A DNA stretch of 14,191 nt from assembly GCA_002422175.1 (NCBI GenBank), contig DITR01000053.1, positions 1-14,191 of the forward strand. Reading direction: 5' to 3'. This document shows, in pieces, positions 6,438-13,861 of the stretch; the first letter of the stretch is position 1, and the number at the start of each line of letters is the position of its first letter. Source of the DNA: Alcaligenaceae bacterium UBA6179 (GTDB lineage Bacteria > Pseudomonadota > Gammaproteobacteria > Burkholderiales > Burkholderiaceae_B). The notes beneath the pieces are model-generated. The model was not told the DNA's origin. It ran no database searches and was given only the letters and a program-made list of their open reading frames with translations. A program made the position numbers and the translations under genes.

Positions 6438-6941
6438 ATGACCGACTTGATCAAGTTTTTTGTATTCAACTTTACCTTGAGCTTTTTTATAATCGGCATG
6501 CTCGTTGCTGCGATTCAAGTCATGCGCGTTCATTCCTCACAGCGCACCACTGCTGTCATATATGAAAACGTCTTAAAGTGGTTTTTGTTTTTTTCTGTCG
6601 GTTGCACCTATTTCTATAACTTCATCGTTCATGTGTTTTTTGGTGAGATATCTGCCCAATTCATTGGTTGGGCCAATAGCCCCTTTCAGCTTGAAGTAGG
6701 CTTTGCAAGTCTTGGTTATGCCGCAGTTGGTTTTATTGCGTTTAGGAAAAACTGGTGGCTTAGACTTGGCGCCGTATTAGGTCCCTCATTATTCATGTTG
6801 GGTGCTGCGGGTGGTCACGTATATCAAATGATCGTGGCGAATAATTTTGCACCGGGCAATGCCGGCATTATGTTTTATTCAGATCTTTTTTTACCCCTGT
6901 TTGGGGTCATGCTACTTTGGTTAACACGCGGCGAAAAATAA
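6438..6941 (+). CDS. DUF6790-like four-helix membrane protein
   Basis: This is a 167-residue integral membrane protein of unknown function. Four hydrophobic segments are visible, at about residues 8-28, 45-68, 88-103 and 111-132, plus a possible fifth at 148-163. The stretch HVFFGEISAQFIGWANSPF followed by QLEVGFASLGYA (residues 65-95) is the strongest family mark and matches what I remember of DUF6790-type proteins. GGHVYQM (125-131) and NNFAPGNAG (135-143) look conserved too. The ATG has AGGA six bases upstream, an excellent start. It is a single-gene unit, divergent from the MATE pump across inverted repeats, and ends just before a likely terminator. No catalytic motif is evident, so I give no function. 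Confidence 0.72.
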   Translation: MTDLIKFFVFNFTLSFFIIGMLVAAIQVMRVHSSQRTTAVIYENVLKWFLFFSVGCTYFYNFIVHVFFGEISAQFIGWANSPFQLEVGFASLGYAAVGFIAFRKNWWLRLGAVLGPSLFMLGAAGGHVYQMIVANNFAPGNAGIMFYSDLFLPLFGVMLLWLTRGEK

Positions 6942-6960
6942 GCGGGCTGACACACGGCAT

Positions 6961-6984
6961 AAAGTATGAGCGAGTACTTTTTTT
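6961..6984 (+). terminator. Intrinsic terminator after the DUF6790-like gene
   Basis: AAAGTA (6961-6966) pairs with TACTTT (6975-6980) around the loop TGAGCGAG and runs into seven T (6978-6984), 20 bp after the stop codon. The stem is short and AT-rich but the layout is canonical. It also lies just beyond the stop of the convergent TMEM175-like gene. Confidence 0.55.
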
Positions 6985-6991
6985 GGTTCAA

Positions 6992-7582
6992 TCAGTGCCT
7001 GAAAAAAAACTTTGGAATTAAAACAGCGAGAAGGTTCCAGCCGGGCAAAAAATACGCCAAAGCAAGTGCAACCGTCACGCTTATTAAAACAATTTTCACA
7101 CCGCGTAACTGACTTTCAACTTCAATCTGACTGACTTCACTTGCAACCAATTGCTTGCTTTTTTTAATGTGCAAAACTTGAAAAAAACCAAGAAGACACA
7201 ATAGCCACAAATTGCCTGTGTAGATCAAAAATGCAAGGGGCTCAGTGTAATACTCACCAACCAATGATGTCGTAAAGGGCAACAGACAAATTAAAGCAAG
7301 GTGAATAAATTCTAGTTGAAGATATGTATTTCCAATATGATTAATACATTGAATCAACCTGATTCTTACTTGCCAAAAAATGATGATGACCCAGAAACTT
7401 AATATCCAGGTCATAAAATTTGATATTTGGTCATTGATAGCGTCTAAGAAAACCACATGAGACATGCTACCCGCAGGCAGTTTGAGATCTAAGACTAACA
7501 AAGTGAGCGCCACAGCGTAGACGCCATCGGTGAGCGCCTCAAGACGATTTTTTGGAAACCACTTCATGATATCTTGATTCAT
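6992..7582 (-). CDS. TMEM175-family (DUF1211) putative potassium channel subunit
   Basis: This is a 196-residue inner-membrane protein with six predicted helices, the normal size for bacterial TMEM175 proteins, which assemble as tetrameric K+-selective channels without a GYG filter. The diagnostic first helix is present: NRLEALTDGVYAVALTLLVLDL (residues 12-33). In most members the motif is R-EAFSDGVFAIA; here the FSD core reads LTD, a conservative change that keeps the Asp (Asp19). Later helices lie at about 50-68, 93-108, 118-138 and 160-185. The ATG at 7582 is preceded by GTGAGTG. The gene starts 40 bp after the vWA gene stop on the same strand, so read-through from that gene is possible, although no functional link is known. 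Confidence 0.8.
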   Translation of the reverse strand: MNQDIMKWFPKNRLEALTDGVYAVALTLLVLDLKLPAGSMSHVVFLDAINDQISNFMTWILSFWVIIIFWQVRIRLIQCINHIGNTYLQLEFIHLALICLLPFTTSLVGEYYTEPLAFLIYTGNLWLLCLLGFFQVLHIKKSKQLVASEVSQIEVESQLRGVKIVLISVTVALALAYFLPGWNLLAVLIPKFFFRH

Positions 7583-7622
7583 ACACTCACTGATGCCTGT
7601 TTTTTGTTAACTGTTGTTCGGC

Positions 7623-8660
7623 TCAGGTGCTGTAACGCCGAAACCAATATAGAGAAAACGCTGATGCAATGAGCACCAGTAGAGCACTTAGCGCGGCAAA
7701 CAGACCCGAAACCTCTGTTCGTGAGCGTTCTAATTCAAATTTTGTTGATAACTGCTCATAAATGCCCGCTAGCTGTTCGGCATTTTCTGCTTTAAAAAAC
7801 TCACCTTCGGTTAAAAGCGCCATTGTTTGCAACGTACGTTCATCGACAGCAGCATAAAACGAACGGTCAAACCCAGGTATAAAACCATCTGGCGTACCAA
7901 AGGCGACGGTATAAACTCGCACCCCTAATTGGGCAGCCAGTTGAGCGGCAACGATGGGGTCTGGCCCTGTCGTGCGACGGCCATCAGAAATCAAGACAAT
8001 CGCACCCGATTGAAAGGAACCTGGTGGCACAGGTTTTAAATTAAAAAGCGCTGTCCCCTCTTGTGGCCGGTTGCGCGGTGAAGTGTTAAACCCATAAATT
8101 AAAGGCTCAATATCTAACTCAAGCTCTGGCCGCAACACCGCTAGCGCCAAAAGTAAACCACTACCCGTGGCTGTGGCTCTTTGAAGGCGAAACCGATCGA
8201 CTGCGGCCAACAATTCTTCGCGGTTATCTGTCACACGTTGTGCCACCTGAGCCGTACCTGCAAACGTGACCAAACCGACTCGAAAATCTTTGGGCAGGTC
8301 AGTTATAAAAGTTTTAACGGTAGATTGTGCCGCTTTGATACGACTGGGGGGAACGTCATCGGCCAACATGCTGAGCGAAACATCAACAGCGACCACTAAC
8401 GTACGTGTGTCTGTTGGCAAAATGATATTTGCAGTGGGGCGCGCCAAGCCAAACAGCCCCACGATTACAGCCAAGAGCATCAAAGCCGGGGGTATGTGGC
8501 GGCGCCAACCCTGTCGCGCTGTGAGCGCGCGGTTCACTAAAAGCAATGAAGAATAAGCAAATGTCTCGCGGCGGCGGCGTTTCAGTAGCCATAGATAGCC
8601 AGCCACCAACAATGGGACAATTAGAAAACCCCACAGCGCTTGAGGCCAAATAAAGTGCAT
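7623..8660 (-). CDS. vWA-domain membrane protein, BatA-like
   Basis: This protein has 345 residues from the ATG at 8660; a GTG at 8699 would add 13 and spoil the characteristic N-terminus M-FIWPQALW. It is an inner-membrane protein with two N-terminal helices (about 8-26 and 56-73), a von Willebrand A domain (about 87-300) facing the periplasm or cytoplasm by family model, and a C-terminal helix (319-339). The metal-binding MIDAS is complete: DVSLS (Asp93, Ser95, Ser97), Thr163 in TATG, and Asp226 in LISDG. Such proteins work with MoxR ATPases and DUF58 proteins in assembly or metal-insertion machines. Its partners lie divergently just upstream. Only 61 bp with a 16-bp dyad separate it from the protease gene, suggesting shared control. 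No BatD or TPR gene accompanies it. Confidence 0.88.
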   Translation of the reverse strand: MHFIWPQALWGFLIVPLLVAGYLWLLKRRRRETFAYSSLLLVNRALTARQGWRRHIPPALMLLAVIVGLFGLARPTANIILPTDTRTLVVAVDVSLSMLADDVPPSRIKAAQSTVKTFITDLPKDFRVGLVTFAGTAQVAQRVTDNREELLAAVDRFRLQRATATGSGLLLALAVLRPELELDIEPLIYGFNTSPRNRPQEGTALFNLKPVPPGSFQSGAIVLISDGRRTTGPDPIVAAQLAAQLGVRVYTVAFGTPDGFIPGFDRSFYAAVDERTLQTMALLTEGEFFKAENAEQLAGIYEQLSTKFELERSRTEVSGLFAALSALLVLIASAFSLYWFRRYST

Positions 8661-8675
8661 AAGTAGAACTTCAGC

Positions 8676-8691
8676 GTTAAGATAACTTAAC
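8676..8691. promoter_or_regulatory. Dyad in the divergent vWA/protease promoter region
   Basis: GTTAAGATAACTTAAC has perfect 6-bp arms (GTTAAG/CTTAAC) around ATAA. It sits in the 61-bp gap between the two divergent start codons and so could be an operator for both. No promoter boxes can be assigned with confidence in such a short gap. Confidence 0.4.
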
Positions 8692-8721
8692 TGTATCACT
8701 GCTTTCTGATCTTGAGGTCAT

Positions 8722-9657
8722 ATGAAACGTGCCACGCTTTACAGCCGCTCGACTCGATCAGCCCCTTTAACGTCATCGACCTCTAATAATCGGGCTGAAC
8801 AACCGCAAGTCAATGATGCCAAACATTTCATCATAGCCCCAACCCATCCAGTAGACACTGCAGGGTGGCAAAAAAAAATCAAAAACCCGTTAGTGCTCAT
8901 GTTTTTTGGGGTTATCTTGGGTGCCGCGCTTGTTTCACAGCTCACGCCTGACCCCGTTATCGTACCCGCTTTGAACAAAGCCAACGTTGAATCAATCGTG
9001 CTTGAGACCTTGGCAACCAAGCCACTACCTGCGCGGGCTGCTCAAGTGGCTGCTGTTGTGGCACCCTCAGTCGTCAGCATTAAAGCCCTAGACAGTGAAC
9101 CGACACCCCTTAACCAAATTAGCGAGAGCGGTAAGGGCACAGGCTTTGTCATCAAAGACGATGGCACCCTACTCACGAATTATCACATTGTTGCGGGTGC
9201 CAAGCGCATTGAGGTGACCTTTGCCGATGGCATGGTTTCACCTGCACAGGTTATTTCAGCACAACCAGAGCGCGACCTAGCCGTATTAAAACCCGCCCGC
9301 ATACCCGATGATTTGCCCGCTATCACCATGGCGGCGGCTGGGCAACTTGCCCCAGGCGATTTGGTCATTGCTGTAGGCTTTCCATTTGCTATGGGCTTAT
9401 CGGTGTCGGCAGGCATTGTCTCGGGGCTAGACCGCACCTTCCCTATTCCAGGACGCAAGCCCCTAAAAGGCCTCATTCAGTTTGATGCCGCGGTTAACCC
9501 GGGCAACTCAGGTGGCCCGCTACTCAACCAGAATGGCGAAGTTGTTGGAGTTGTCACGGCCTTGTTTACACCCTCACCCGACGGCACATTTGCAGGCATC
9601 GGCTTTGCCATCACCATGGATAGCGCGGCCAACGCTGTCGGTATTCCACCTTTTTAA
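8722..9657 (+). CDS. Membrane-anchored HtrA-like serine protease without PDZ
   Basis: This is a 311-residue S1C-family trypsin-like endopeptidase. The N-terminal 50 residues are polar and presumably cytoplasmic. A single hydrophobic segment (about 55-72) anchors it, leaving the protease domain (about 105-305) in the periplasm. The catalytic triad is intact: His155 in TNYHIVAGA, Asp185 in ERDLAVLK, and Ser263 in NPGNSGGPLL. The chain stops right after the protease domain, so the PDZ domains of DegP/DegS/HtrA are absent. The ATG has GAGG four bases upstream. It is the first gene of the run protease-MoxR-DUF58-vWA, with an 18-bp gap to MoxR, and is divergent from the other vWA gene. This context suggests it serves the MoxR/vWA machine, for example by processing or quality control of its client; that is inference. 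A general envelope-stress role is the alternative. Confidence 0.88.
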   Translation: MKRATLYSRSTRSAPLTSSTSNNRAEQPQVNDAKHFIIAPTHPVDTAGWQKKIKNPLVLMFFGVILGAALVSQLTPDPVIVPALNKANVESIVLETLATKPLPARAAQVAAVVAPSVVSIKALDSEPTPLNQISESGKGTGFVIKDDGTLLTNYHIVAGAKRIEVTFADGMVSPAQVISAQPERDLAVLKPARIPDDLPAITMAAAGQLAPGDLVIAVGFPFAMGLSVSAGIVSGLDRTFPIPGRKPLKGLIQFDAAVNPGNSGGPLLNQNGEVVGVVTALFTPSPDGTFAGIGFAITMDSAANAVGIPPF

Positions 9658-9675
9658 ACAGAGTGCAAATAACCC

Positions 9676-10722
9676 ATGAATCAAGACCCTACTTGGCAAG
9701 GCCAGCAAAACCATGATGAGCTTAAAGACGCTGCGACAATCATGGAAGGTGTGCTGTATGAAGTCAAAAAAATTGTTGTCGGGCAAGACCATTTTTTGGA
9801 ACGTATTTTAATAGCCATGCTTGCCCGCGGCCACTTGTTAATCGAAGGTGTGCCAGGGCTTGCTAAAACACTGACTGTCAATACGCTGGCACACGTTGTT
9901 CAAGGCCGTTTCAAACGCATTCAATTTACTCCTGACCTACTACCTGCCGACTTAATTGGCACACGCATCTATAACCAAAAAACGGGTGACTTCAGCACCG
10001 AGCTTGGCCCTGTTTTTGCTAATTTACTACTCGCTGATGAAATCAATCGCGCACCCGCAAAAGTACAGAGTGCCCTACTTGAAGTCATGCAAGAGCGACA
10101 AGTCACCATTGCAGGGCAAACCCATCGCGTACCTGAACCCTTTTTGGTGATGGCCACACAAAACCCCATCGAAAGTGAAGGCACTTACCCTTTACCTGAG
10201 GCGCAGGTTGATCGCTTTATGATGAAAGTACTGGTCGGCTACCCTAAACCCGAAGAAGAGTTTGTGATTGTTCAACGTGCGATTGGTCAAACCATTGAGG
10301 TGGTGGCGCGCACCACCACAGATCAGTTAGGGCAGCTGCAAGCGCAATGCCATCGCGGGTTTGTTGATTCAGCCCTTGTGCAATACGCAGTTGATCTTGT
10401 AAACGCCACACGCCAACCCCAACGTTATGGGTTGTCTGCCATAAGCGATTACGTCATGTTTGGTGCAAGCCCCAGAGCCTCTATTAATTTGGTGCAAGGT
10501 GCTCGTGCGTTGGCTTTTTTAAGAGGCAGAGCCTACACCACGCCCGAAGATCTGATCGATATTGTGCCAGACGTCTTGCGCCATCGCATTATGCTTTCTT
10601 ATGAAGCCATTTCTGACAACATCAGCACTGACGCCGTGATTCAAGACATTCTTAAAGCGGTGCCTGCACCGACTAAACCATTACAGAGTCATGTTCAAAT
10701 TCCTCAAACCGCGTCAGCTTGA
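9676..10722 (+). CDS. MoxR-family AAA+ ATPase
   Basis: This is a 348-residue cytoplasmic AAA+ ATPase that powers chaperone-like remodelling with vWA partners. The Walker A motif is GVPGLAKT (residues 58-65), Walker B LLLADEIN (117-124) with Asp121-Glu122, sensor 1 ATQNP (160-164, Asn163), and PEAQVDRF (174-181) carries the likely Arg finger. FTPDLLPADLIGTR (84-97) is the MoxR signature. The C-terminal lid domain follows (about 210-330), including SPRASINLVQGARALAFLRG in two parts and a sensor-2 region. Length is normal, slightly extended at both ends. The ATG follows the protease stop by 18 bp with a poor ribosome site, suggesting translational coupling. Its 3' end overlaps the DUF58 start by 32 bp in another frame, clear evidence of an operon. 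Confidence 0.95.
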   Translation: MNQDPTWQGQQNHDELKDAATIMEGVLYEVKKIVVGQDHFLERILIAMLARGHLLIEGVPGLAKTLTVNTLAHVVQGRFKRIQFTPDLLPADLIGTRIYNQKTGDFSTELGPVFANLLLADEINRAPAKVQSALLEVMQERQVTIAGQTHRVPEPFLVMATQNPIESEGTYPLPEAQVDRFMMKVLVGYPKPEEEFVIVQRAIGQTIEVVARTTTDQLGQLQAQCHRGFVDSALVQYAVDLVNATRQPQRYGLSAISDYVMFGASPRASINLVQGARALAFLRGRAYTTPEDLIDIVPDVLRHRIMLSYEAISDNISTDAVIQDILKAVPAPTKPLQSHVQIPQTASA

Positions 10723-11677
10723 AGCACGGGCCACTCCGCCCGCTTCACTGAAGCCACCACAAATCAATGCTCAGGCTTTGCTGTCGCGCATTGAGTGGAT
10801 CAGTGCAAAACGTCTCGATGGTTTGATGCAAGGCAACTATCAAACGTTATTCCGTGGTGCAGGTTTAATGCTTGCCGACTTACGCGAATACTTACCTCAT
10901 GACGACGTTCGGCACATTGACTGGAACGTCACAGCGCGTATGCAAACACCCTACGTTCGTGAGCACGAGCAAGACCGTGATTTGACCGCATGGTTTCTTG
11001 CAGACCTGTCAGCCTCAGTTGGCTTTGGCTCGCAAGGCATTAGCAAACGGGTTCTCATGGCTGATTGTGTCGCGCTTTTGGGGCATGTACTGCAACGCCG
11101 TGGCAACCGCGTGGGTGCAGTGATTGACCGTGCGAGCGCTCAGAAAAATCTTGAGGTCTTACCCGGTCGTTCGGGCCGACGCCATCTTTTGCATGTGCTG
11201 AACCGCCTCTTAAATGGGCCGCTTTACCCACAAACGGAAGCCACGGGTTTGAAAAAACTGTTGATGGGTGCACAAAACGTGATGGGCCAACGTGCCACTG
11301 TGTTTGTGCTGTCAGATTTTTTAACTGAACCTGATTGGAACAAAGCCCTATTGGCATTAGCGAGTCGTCATGATGTCGTGGCTGTGCGCTTGGTTGACCC
11401 CTTTGATCGCGAACTGCCAGCGATGGGAATGATGACCATTCGAGATGCCGAAACCGGTCAACAAGTCTTTGTCGACACCAATGATGCCGGGTTTAGACGA
11501 CGCTTTGCTGAGCAAACCCAAGCCCATGAGGCGCAGTTGATAGACGCTTTCACCAAAGCGGGTGTTGATTGTTTAGAACTGAACACAGAGAACCCGGTGC
11601 ATGAAGACTTGATCAATTTTATTGTTCAACGTCAACGCTTTCTCAGACAAGCCAGCAAAGGGCGCAACCATGTCTAA
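10691..11677 (+). CDS. DUF58 protein of the MoxR-vWA system
   Basis: This is a 328-residue soluble DUF58 protein, the usual companion of MoxR ATPases. The family signature is clear: GNYQTLFRGAGL (48-59), REYLPHDDVRHIDWN (65-79) and ARMQTPYVREHEQ (82-94). After it comes a vWA-like core beginning WFLADLSASVGFG (101-113), which carries a DxSxS metal-site pattern (Asp105, Ser107, Ser109) and continues to FVLSDFL about 90 residues later. Most DUF58 proteins have N-terminal membrane helices; this one has none and starts nearly at the signature, as in the shorter subgroup. It starts inside the last codons of moxR (32-bp overlap), and its stop overlaps the start of the second vWA gene by 8 bp. Its precise role is unknown; it presumably adapts MoxR to its vWA client. 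Confidence 0.92.
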   Translation: MFKFLKPRQLEARATPPASLKPPQINAQALLSRIEWISAKRLDGLMQGNYQTLFRGAGLMLADLREYLPHDDVRHIDWNVTARMQTPYVREHEQDRDLTAWFLADLSASVGFGSQGISKRVLMADCVALLGHVLQRRGNRVGAVIDRASAQKNLEVLPGRSGRRHLLHVLNRLLNGPLYPQTEATGLKKLLMGAQNVMGQRATVFVLSDFLTEPDWNKALLALASRHDVVAVRLVDPFDRELPAMGMMTIRDAETGQQVFVDTNDAGFRRRFAEQTQAHEAQLIDAFTKAGVDCLELNTENPVHEDLINFIVQRQRFLRQASKGRNHV

Positions 11678-12698
11678 TGCCTTGGAATGGCCCGCTTGGT
11701 TTCAAAGTGAAAACATCGTTTTTATTTGGCCTAGCCTTCTCTGGCTTCTACTCATTGTGCCAGCTGGCCTCATTTTTTACCACTTTCAGCGCCGTCATCA
11801 ATCATTTGATAAGTGGAATATTGTCAGTGGCGCACTCGTGACCTTAGGGCTTGTCGCCTTACTTTTAGCCATTGCAAGACCGCAAGTTCAGATTAGCCTG
11901 CCCGCCAGAGCAGATCGATTAATGATCGTGCTTGATATTTCTGGCAGCATGCGCGCTGATGACGTTGAACCGAGTCGCTTTGATGCCGCTAAAGCTGTCA
12001 TTTCAAACTTGCTTGACAATCAACCCCCGGGTTTGCAAGTCGGGCTCGTTACAACGGCTGCCACGGCAACTCTGGTGCAACCGCTCACGACTAACCGCGA
12101 TGCTTTACGTGAAGCACTCAATTCGGCTTCTTTGCAAACGGGTTCAGCACTGGGCAGCGGTTTACTGATTGGTTTGTCAGAGTTATTGCCTGCTGCGGGT
12201 ATTGATGCGCAAACCATCATGAATGAATCAACGCTGCGGCCAGACAGTCAACCTGCGAAACCCTGGCAGCCTGACCCAGAAAAAATCATGCCCCCGGGTT
12301 CAAATCGTTCTGTCGCGCTCGTATTGATTTCCGATGGTGAGTCAAACATGGGCCCTAACGCACTCATGATGGCTGAAATAGCGTCTCAATTTGGTGTGCG
12401 TGTGCATACGATTGGTCTAGGTACAGAACAAGGTGCTGTCGTTAAAGCTGAGGGCGTCTCGCAACGCGTGCGTTTACAACCTGCCCTATTGGCTGAAATT
12501 TCAGCCAATACGATTGGTCATTTTTACCAAGGGACCTCTGAAAAAGATTGGCAAAAAATTTACCAATCTATCAACACAAACATTCAATTTGATCGTCGTC
12601 AGCCAGTCGAATTCAGTGCGCTGTTTTTGGGTGGCGGCTTGCTTTTGATTTTGATCGGTATGATTATGCGATTAGCGCGACAAGGGCGTATTCTTTAA
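11670..12698 (+). CDS. Second vWA-domain membrane protein of the MoxR operon
   Basis: This protein has 342 residues from the ATG at 11670, which overlaps the DUF58 stop by 8 bp and has GGG/AAGGG upstream; an upstream in-frame start at 11622 would lie well inside DUF58 and is rejected. It has membrane helices at about 20-37, 52-68 and 315-335 around a vWA domain (85-300). The MIDAS reads DISGS (Asp89, Ser91, Ser93) and Asp222 in LISDG, but the usual Thr position reads Ser159 in GSALG, whereas the divergent paralogue keeps Thr. It lacks the Tyr-Ser-Ser-Leu linker stretch between the first helices seen in the divergent paralogue. The two vWA proteins share layout and the S/G-S-ADDV-PSR segment, so they are probably distant paralogues acting together. 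Confidence 0.9.
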   Translation: MSNALEWPAWFQSENIVFIWPSLLWLLLIVPAGLIFYHFQRRHQSFDKWNIVSGALVTLGLVALLLAIARPQVQISLPARADRLMIVLDISGSMRADDVEPSRFDAAKAVISNLLDNQPPGLQVGLVTTAATATLVQPLTTNRDALREALNSASLQTGSALGSGLLIGLSELLPAAGIDAQTIMNESTLRPDSQPAKPWQPDPEKIMPPGSNRSVALVLISDGESNMGPNALMMAEIASQFGVRVHTIGLGTEQGAVVKAEGVSQRVRLQPALLAEISANTIGHFYQGTSEKDWQKIYQSINTNIQFDRRQPVEFSALFLGGGLLLILIGMIMRLARQGRIL

Positions 12699-12779
12699 TG
12701 GGTTCATATTTGCCTGCTGACTTAAATACTGACCTACTTGAACCTGATATATTGCTGCTCAAACTCAATCGAGATTCAA

Positions 12780-13766
12780 ATGAAAAAGTTGATCGTCAGC
12801 CTGTTTTTTATTGTTTCGTTCAGTGTATTTGCAAGCGAACCCTTACCCTCATGGCATGACGCGTCGAGCAAACAAGCTCTGCTCAGTTTTATTGAAAAAA
12901 CGACGACTGCAGGGTCTGTCGATTTCGTACCCAACTCAGAGCGTATTGCTGTCTTTGATAATGATGGTACGTTATGGAGCGAGCAACCCATTTATGTTCA
13001 ACTTGCCTTCACCTTTGACCGTATTAAGGCACTATCAAGTCAGCACCCCGAGTGGAAGACAACGCAGCCCTTTCAAGCGGTGCTAGATGGCGACCTCAAC
13101 ACTCTCTTGGCCAGTGGAAATGAAGGGTTCTTGATCCAACTCATCACAGCCACTCACGCTGGTATCAGCACTGACGCTTTTAGAGAGACTGTGCAAGCAT
13201 GGCTCAAGACCGCGCGCCACCCAAAAACCGGCCGCCTTTATACAGAAATGGTGTATCAACCCATGCTAGAGTTGTTGGCGTTGCTCGAGTCACGAGGGTA
13301 TAAAAATTATATTGTCTCGGGCGGCGGCATTGAATTCATGCGCCCCTGGACCGAAATTGTCTACAACATTCCCCCAGAACGTGTGATTGGAAGCTCAATC
13401 AAAAGCAAATTTGAGATCGTTGACGGTGAGCCGCAGATCATTGGCTTGCCCGAAATGCAATTTATTGATGATAAAGAAAATAAACCCATCGCTATTCAAG
13501 AGCGCATTGGCCGTAGACCTGTTATTGCGGTTGGCAATTCAGATGGTGATTTAGCCATGCTGTTATGGACAACGGCTGGCAAAGGCCCCCGCTTGGGTAT
13601 GCTCATACACCATACAGACGACGTTCGTGAGGTTGCTTATGATCGAAACTCTTCAATTGGTCGCTTGAACAAAGCGCTTGATCAAGCACCGCTTAAGGGA
13701 TGGATAGTTGTCGATATGAAGCACCAGTGGCGTGACATATTTCCGGCCGATCTACAACAAAAGTAA
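12780..13766 (+). CDS. Secreted HAD-superfamily phosphatase
   Basis: This protein has 328 residues. The frame is open from 12738, but the ATG at 12780 begins a textbook signal peptide (KK, then LIVSLFFIVSFSVFA; cleavage likely after Ala18), so this start is preferred; GAG lies six bases upstream. It is therefore exported, probably periplasmic. Haloacid-dehalogenase motifs are complete: motif I FDNDGTLW (nucleophile Asp60, Asp62), motif II Ser180 in YIVSGGG, a Lys in DDKENK (232-235), and motif III GNSDGD (252-257). It resembles SerB-like phosphatases with a helical C1 cap (about 75-165). A phosphomonoesterase for periplasmic substrates, such as phosphate scavenging or a non-specific acid-phosphatase-like function, is likely, but the substrate is not determined. 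It follows the vWA gene by 81 bp, so co-transcription is possible though not needed. Confidence 0.87.
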   Translation: MKKLIVSLFFIVSFSVFASEPLPSWHDASSKQALLSFIEKTTTAGSVDFVPNSERIAVFDNDGTLWSEQPIYVQLAFTFDRIKALSSQHPEWKTTQPFQAVLDGDLNTLLASGNEGFLIQLITATHAGISTDAFRETVQAWLKTARHPKTGRLYTEMVYQPMLELLALLESRGYKNYIVSGGGIEFMRPWTEIVYNIPPERVIGSSIKSKFEIVDGEPQIIGLPEMQFIDDKENKPIAIQERIGRRPVIAVGNSDGDLAMLLWTTAGKGPRLGMLIHHTDDVREVAYDRNSSIGRLNKALDQAPLKGWIVVDMKHQWRDIFPADLQQK

Positions 13767-13784
13767 GCATGTATTTCTCAAGAG

Positions 13785-13854
13785 GGGGTGAGCATGGCGA
13801 CGCGGTCTAAATGGGTGCAGCGCACTCACTTAAGACGCCGCCTTTGCACACCCC
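13785..13854. other. 70-nt nested hairpin between convergent genes
   Basis: GGGGTG (13785-13790) pairs with CACCCC (13849-13854). GGCG (13796-13799) pairs with CGCC (13839-13842), GCG (13802-13804) with CGC (13836-13838), and TCT (13806-13808) with AGA (13833-13835). A tip GGGTGC (13813-13818) pairs with GCACTC (13822-13827), with one G-T pair. It lies between the HAD gene stop and the radical-SAM gene stop. A seven-A run follows on the plus strand, so neither strand gives the hairpin-then-U order of an intrinsic terminator. It could be a REP-like palindrome or a U-less terminator. Confidence 0.45.
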
Positions 13855-13861
13855 AAAAAAA

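Noticed and set aside
8661..8699. GTG start for the divergent vWA gene
   Set aside because: It would remove most of the intergenic control region and add residues before the typical M-FIWP opening.
13785..13860. Rho-independent terminator for the HAD gene
   Set aside because: The hairpin is followed by A, not T, on the plus strand; on the minus strand the T run comes before the hairpin.
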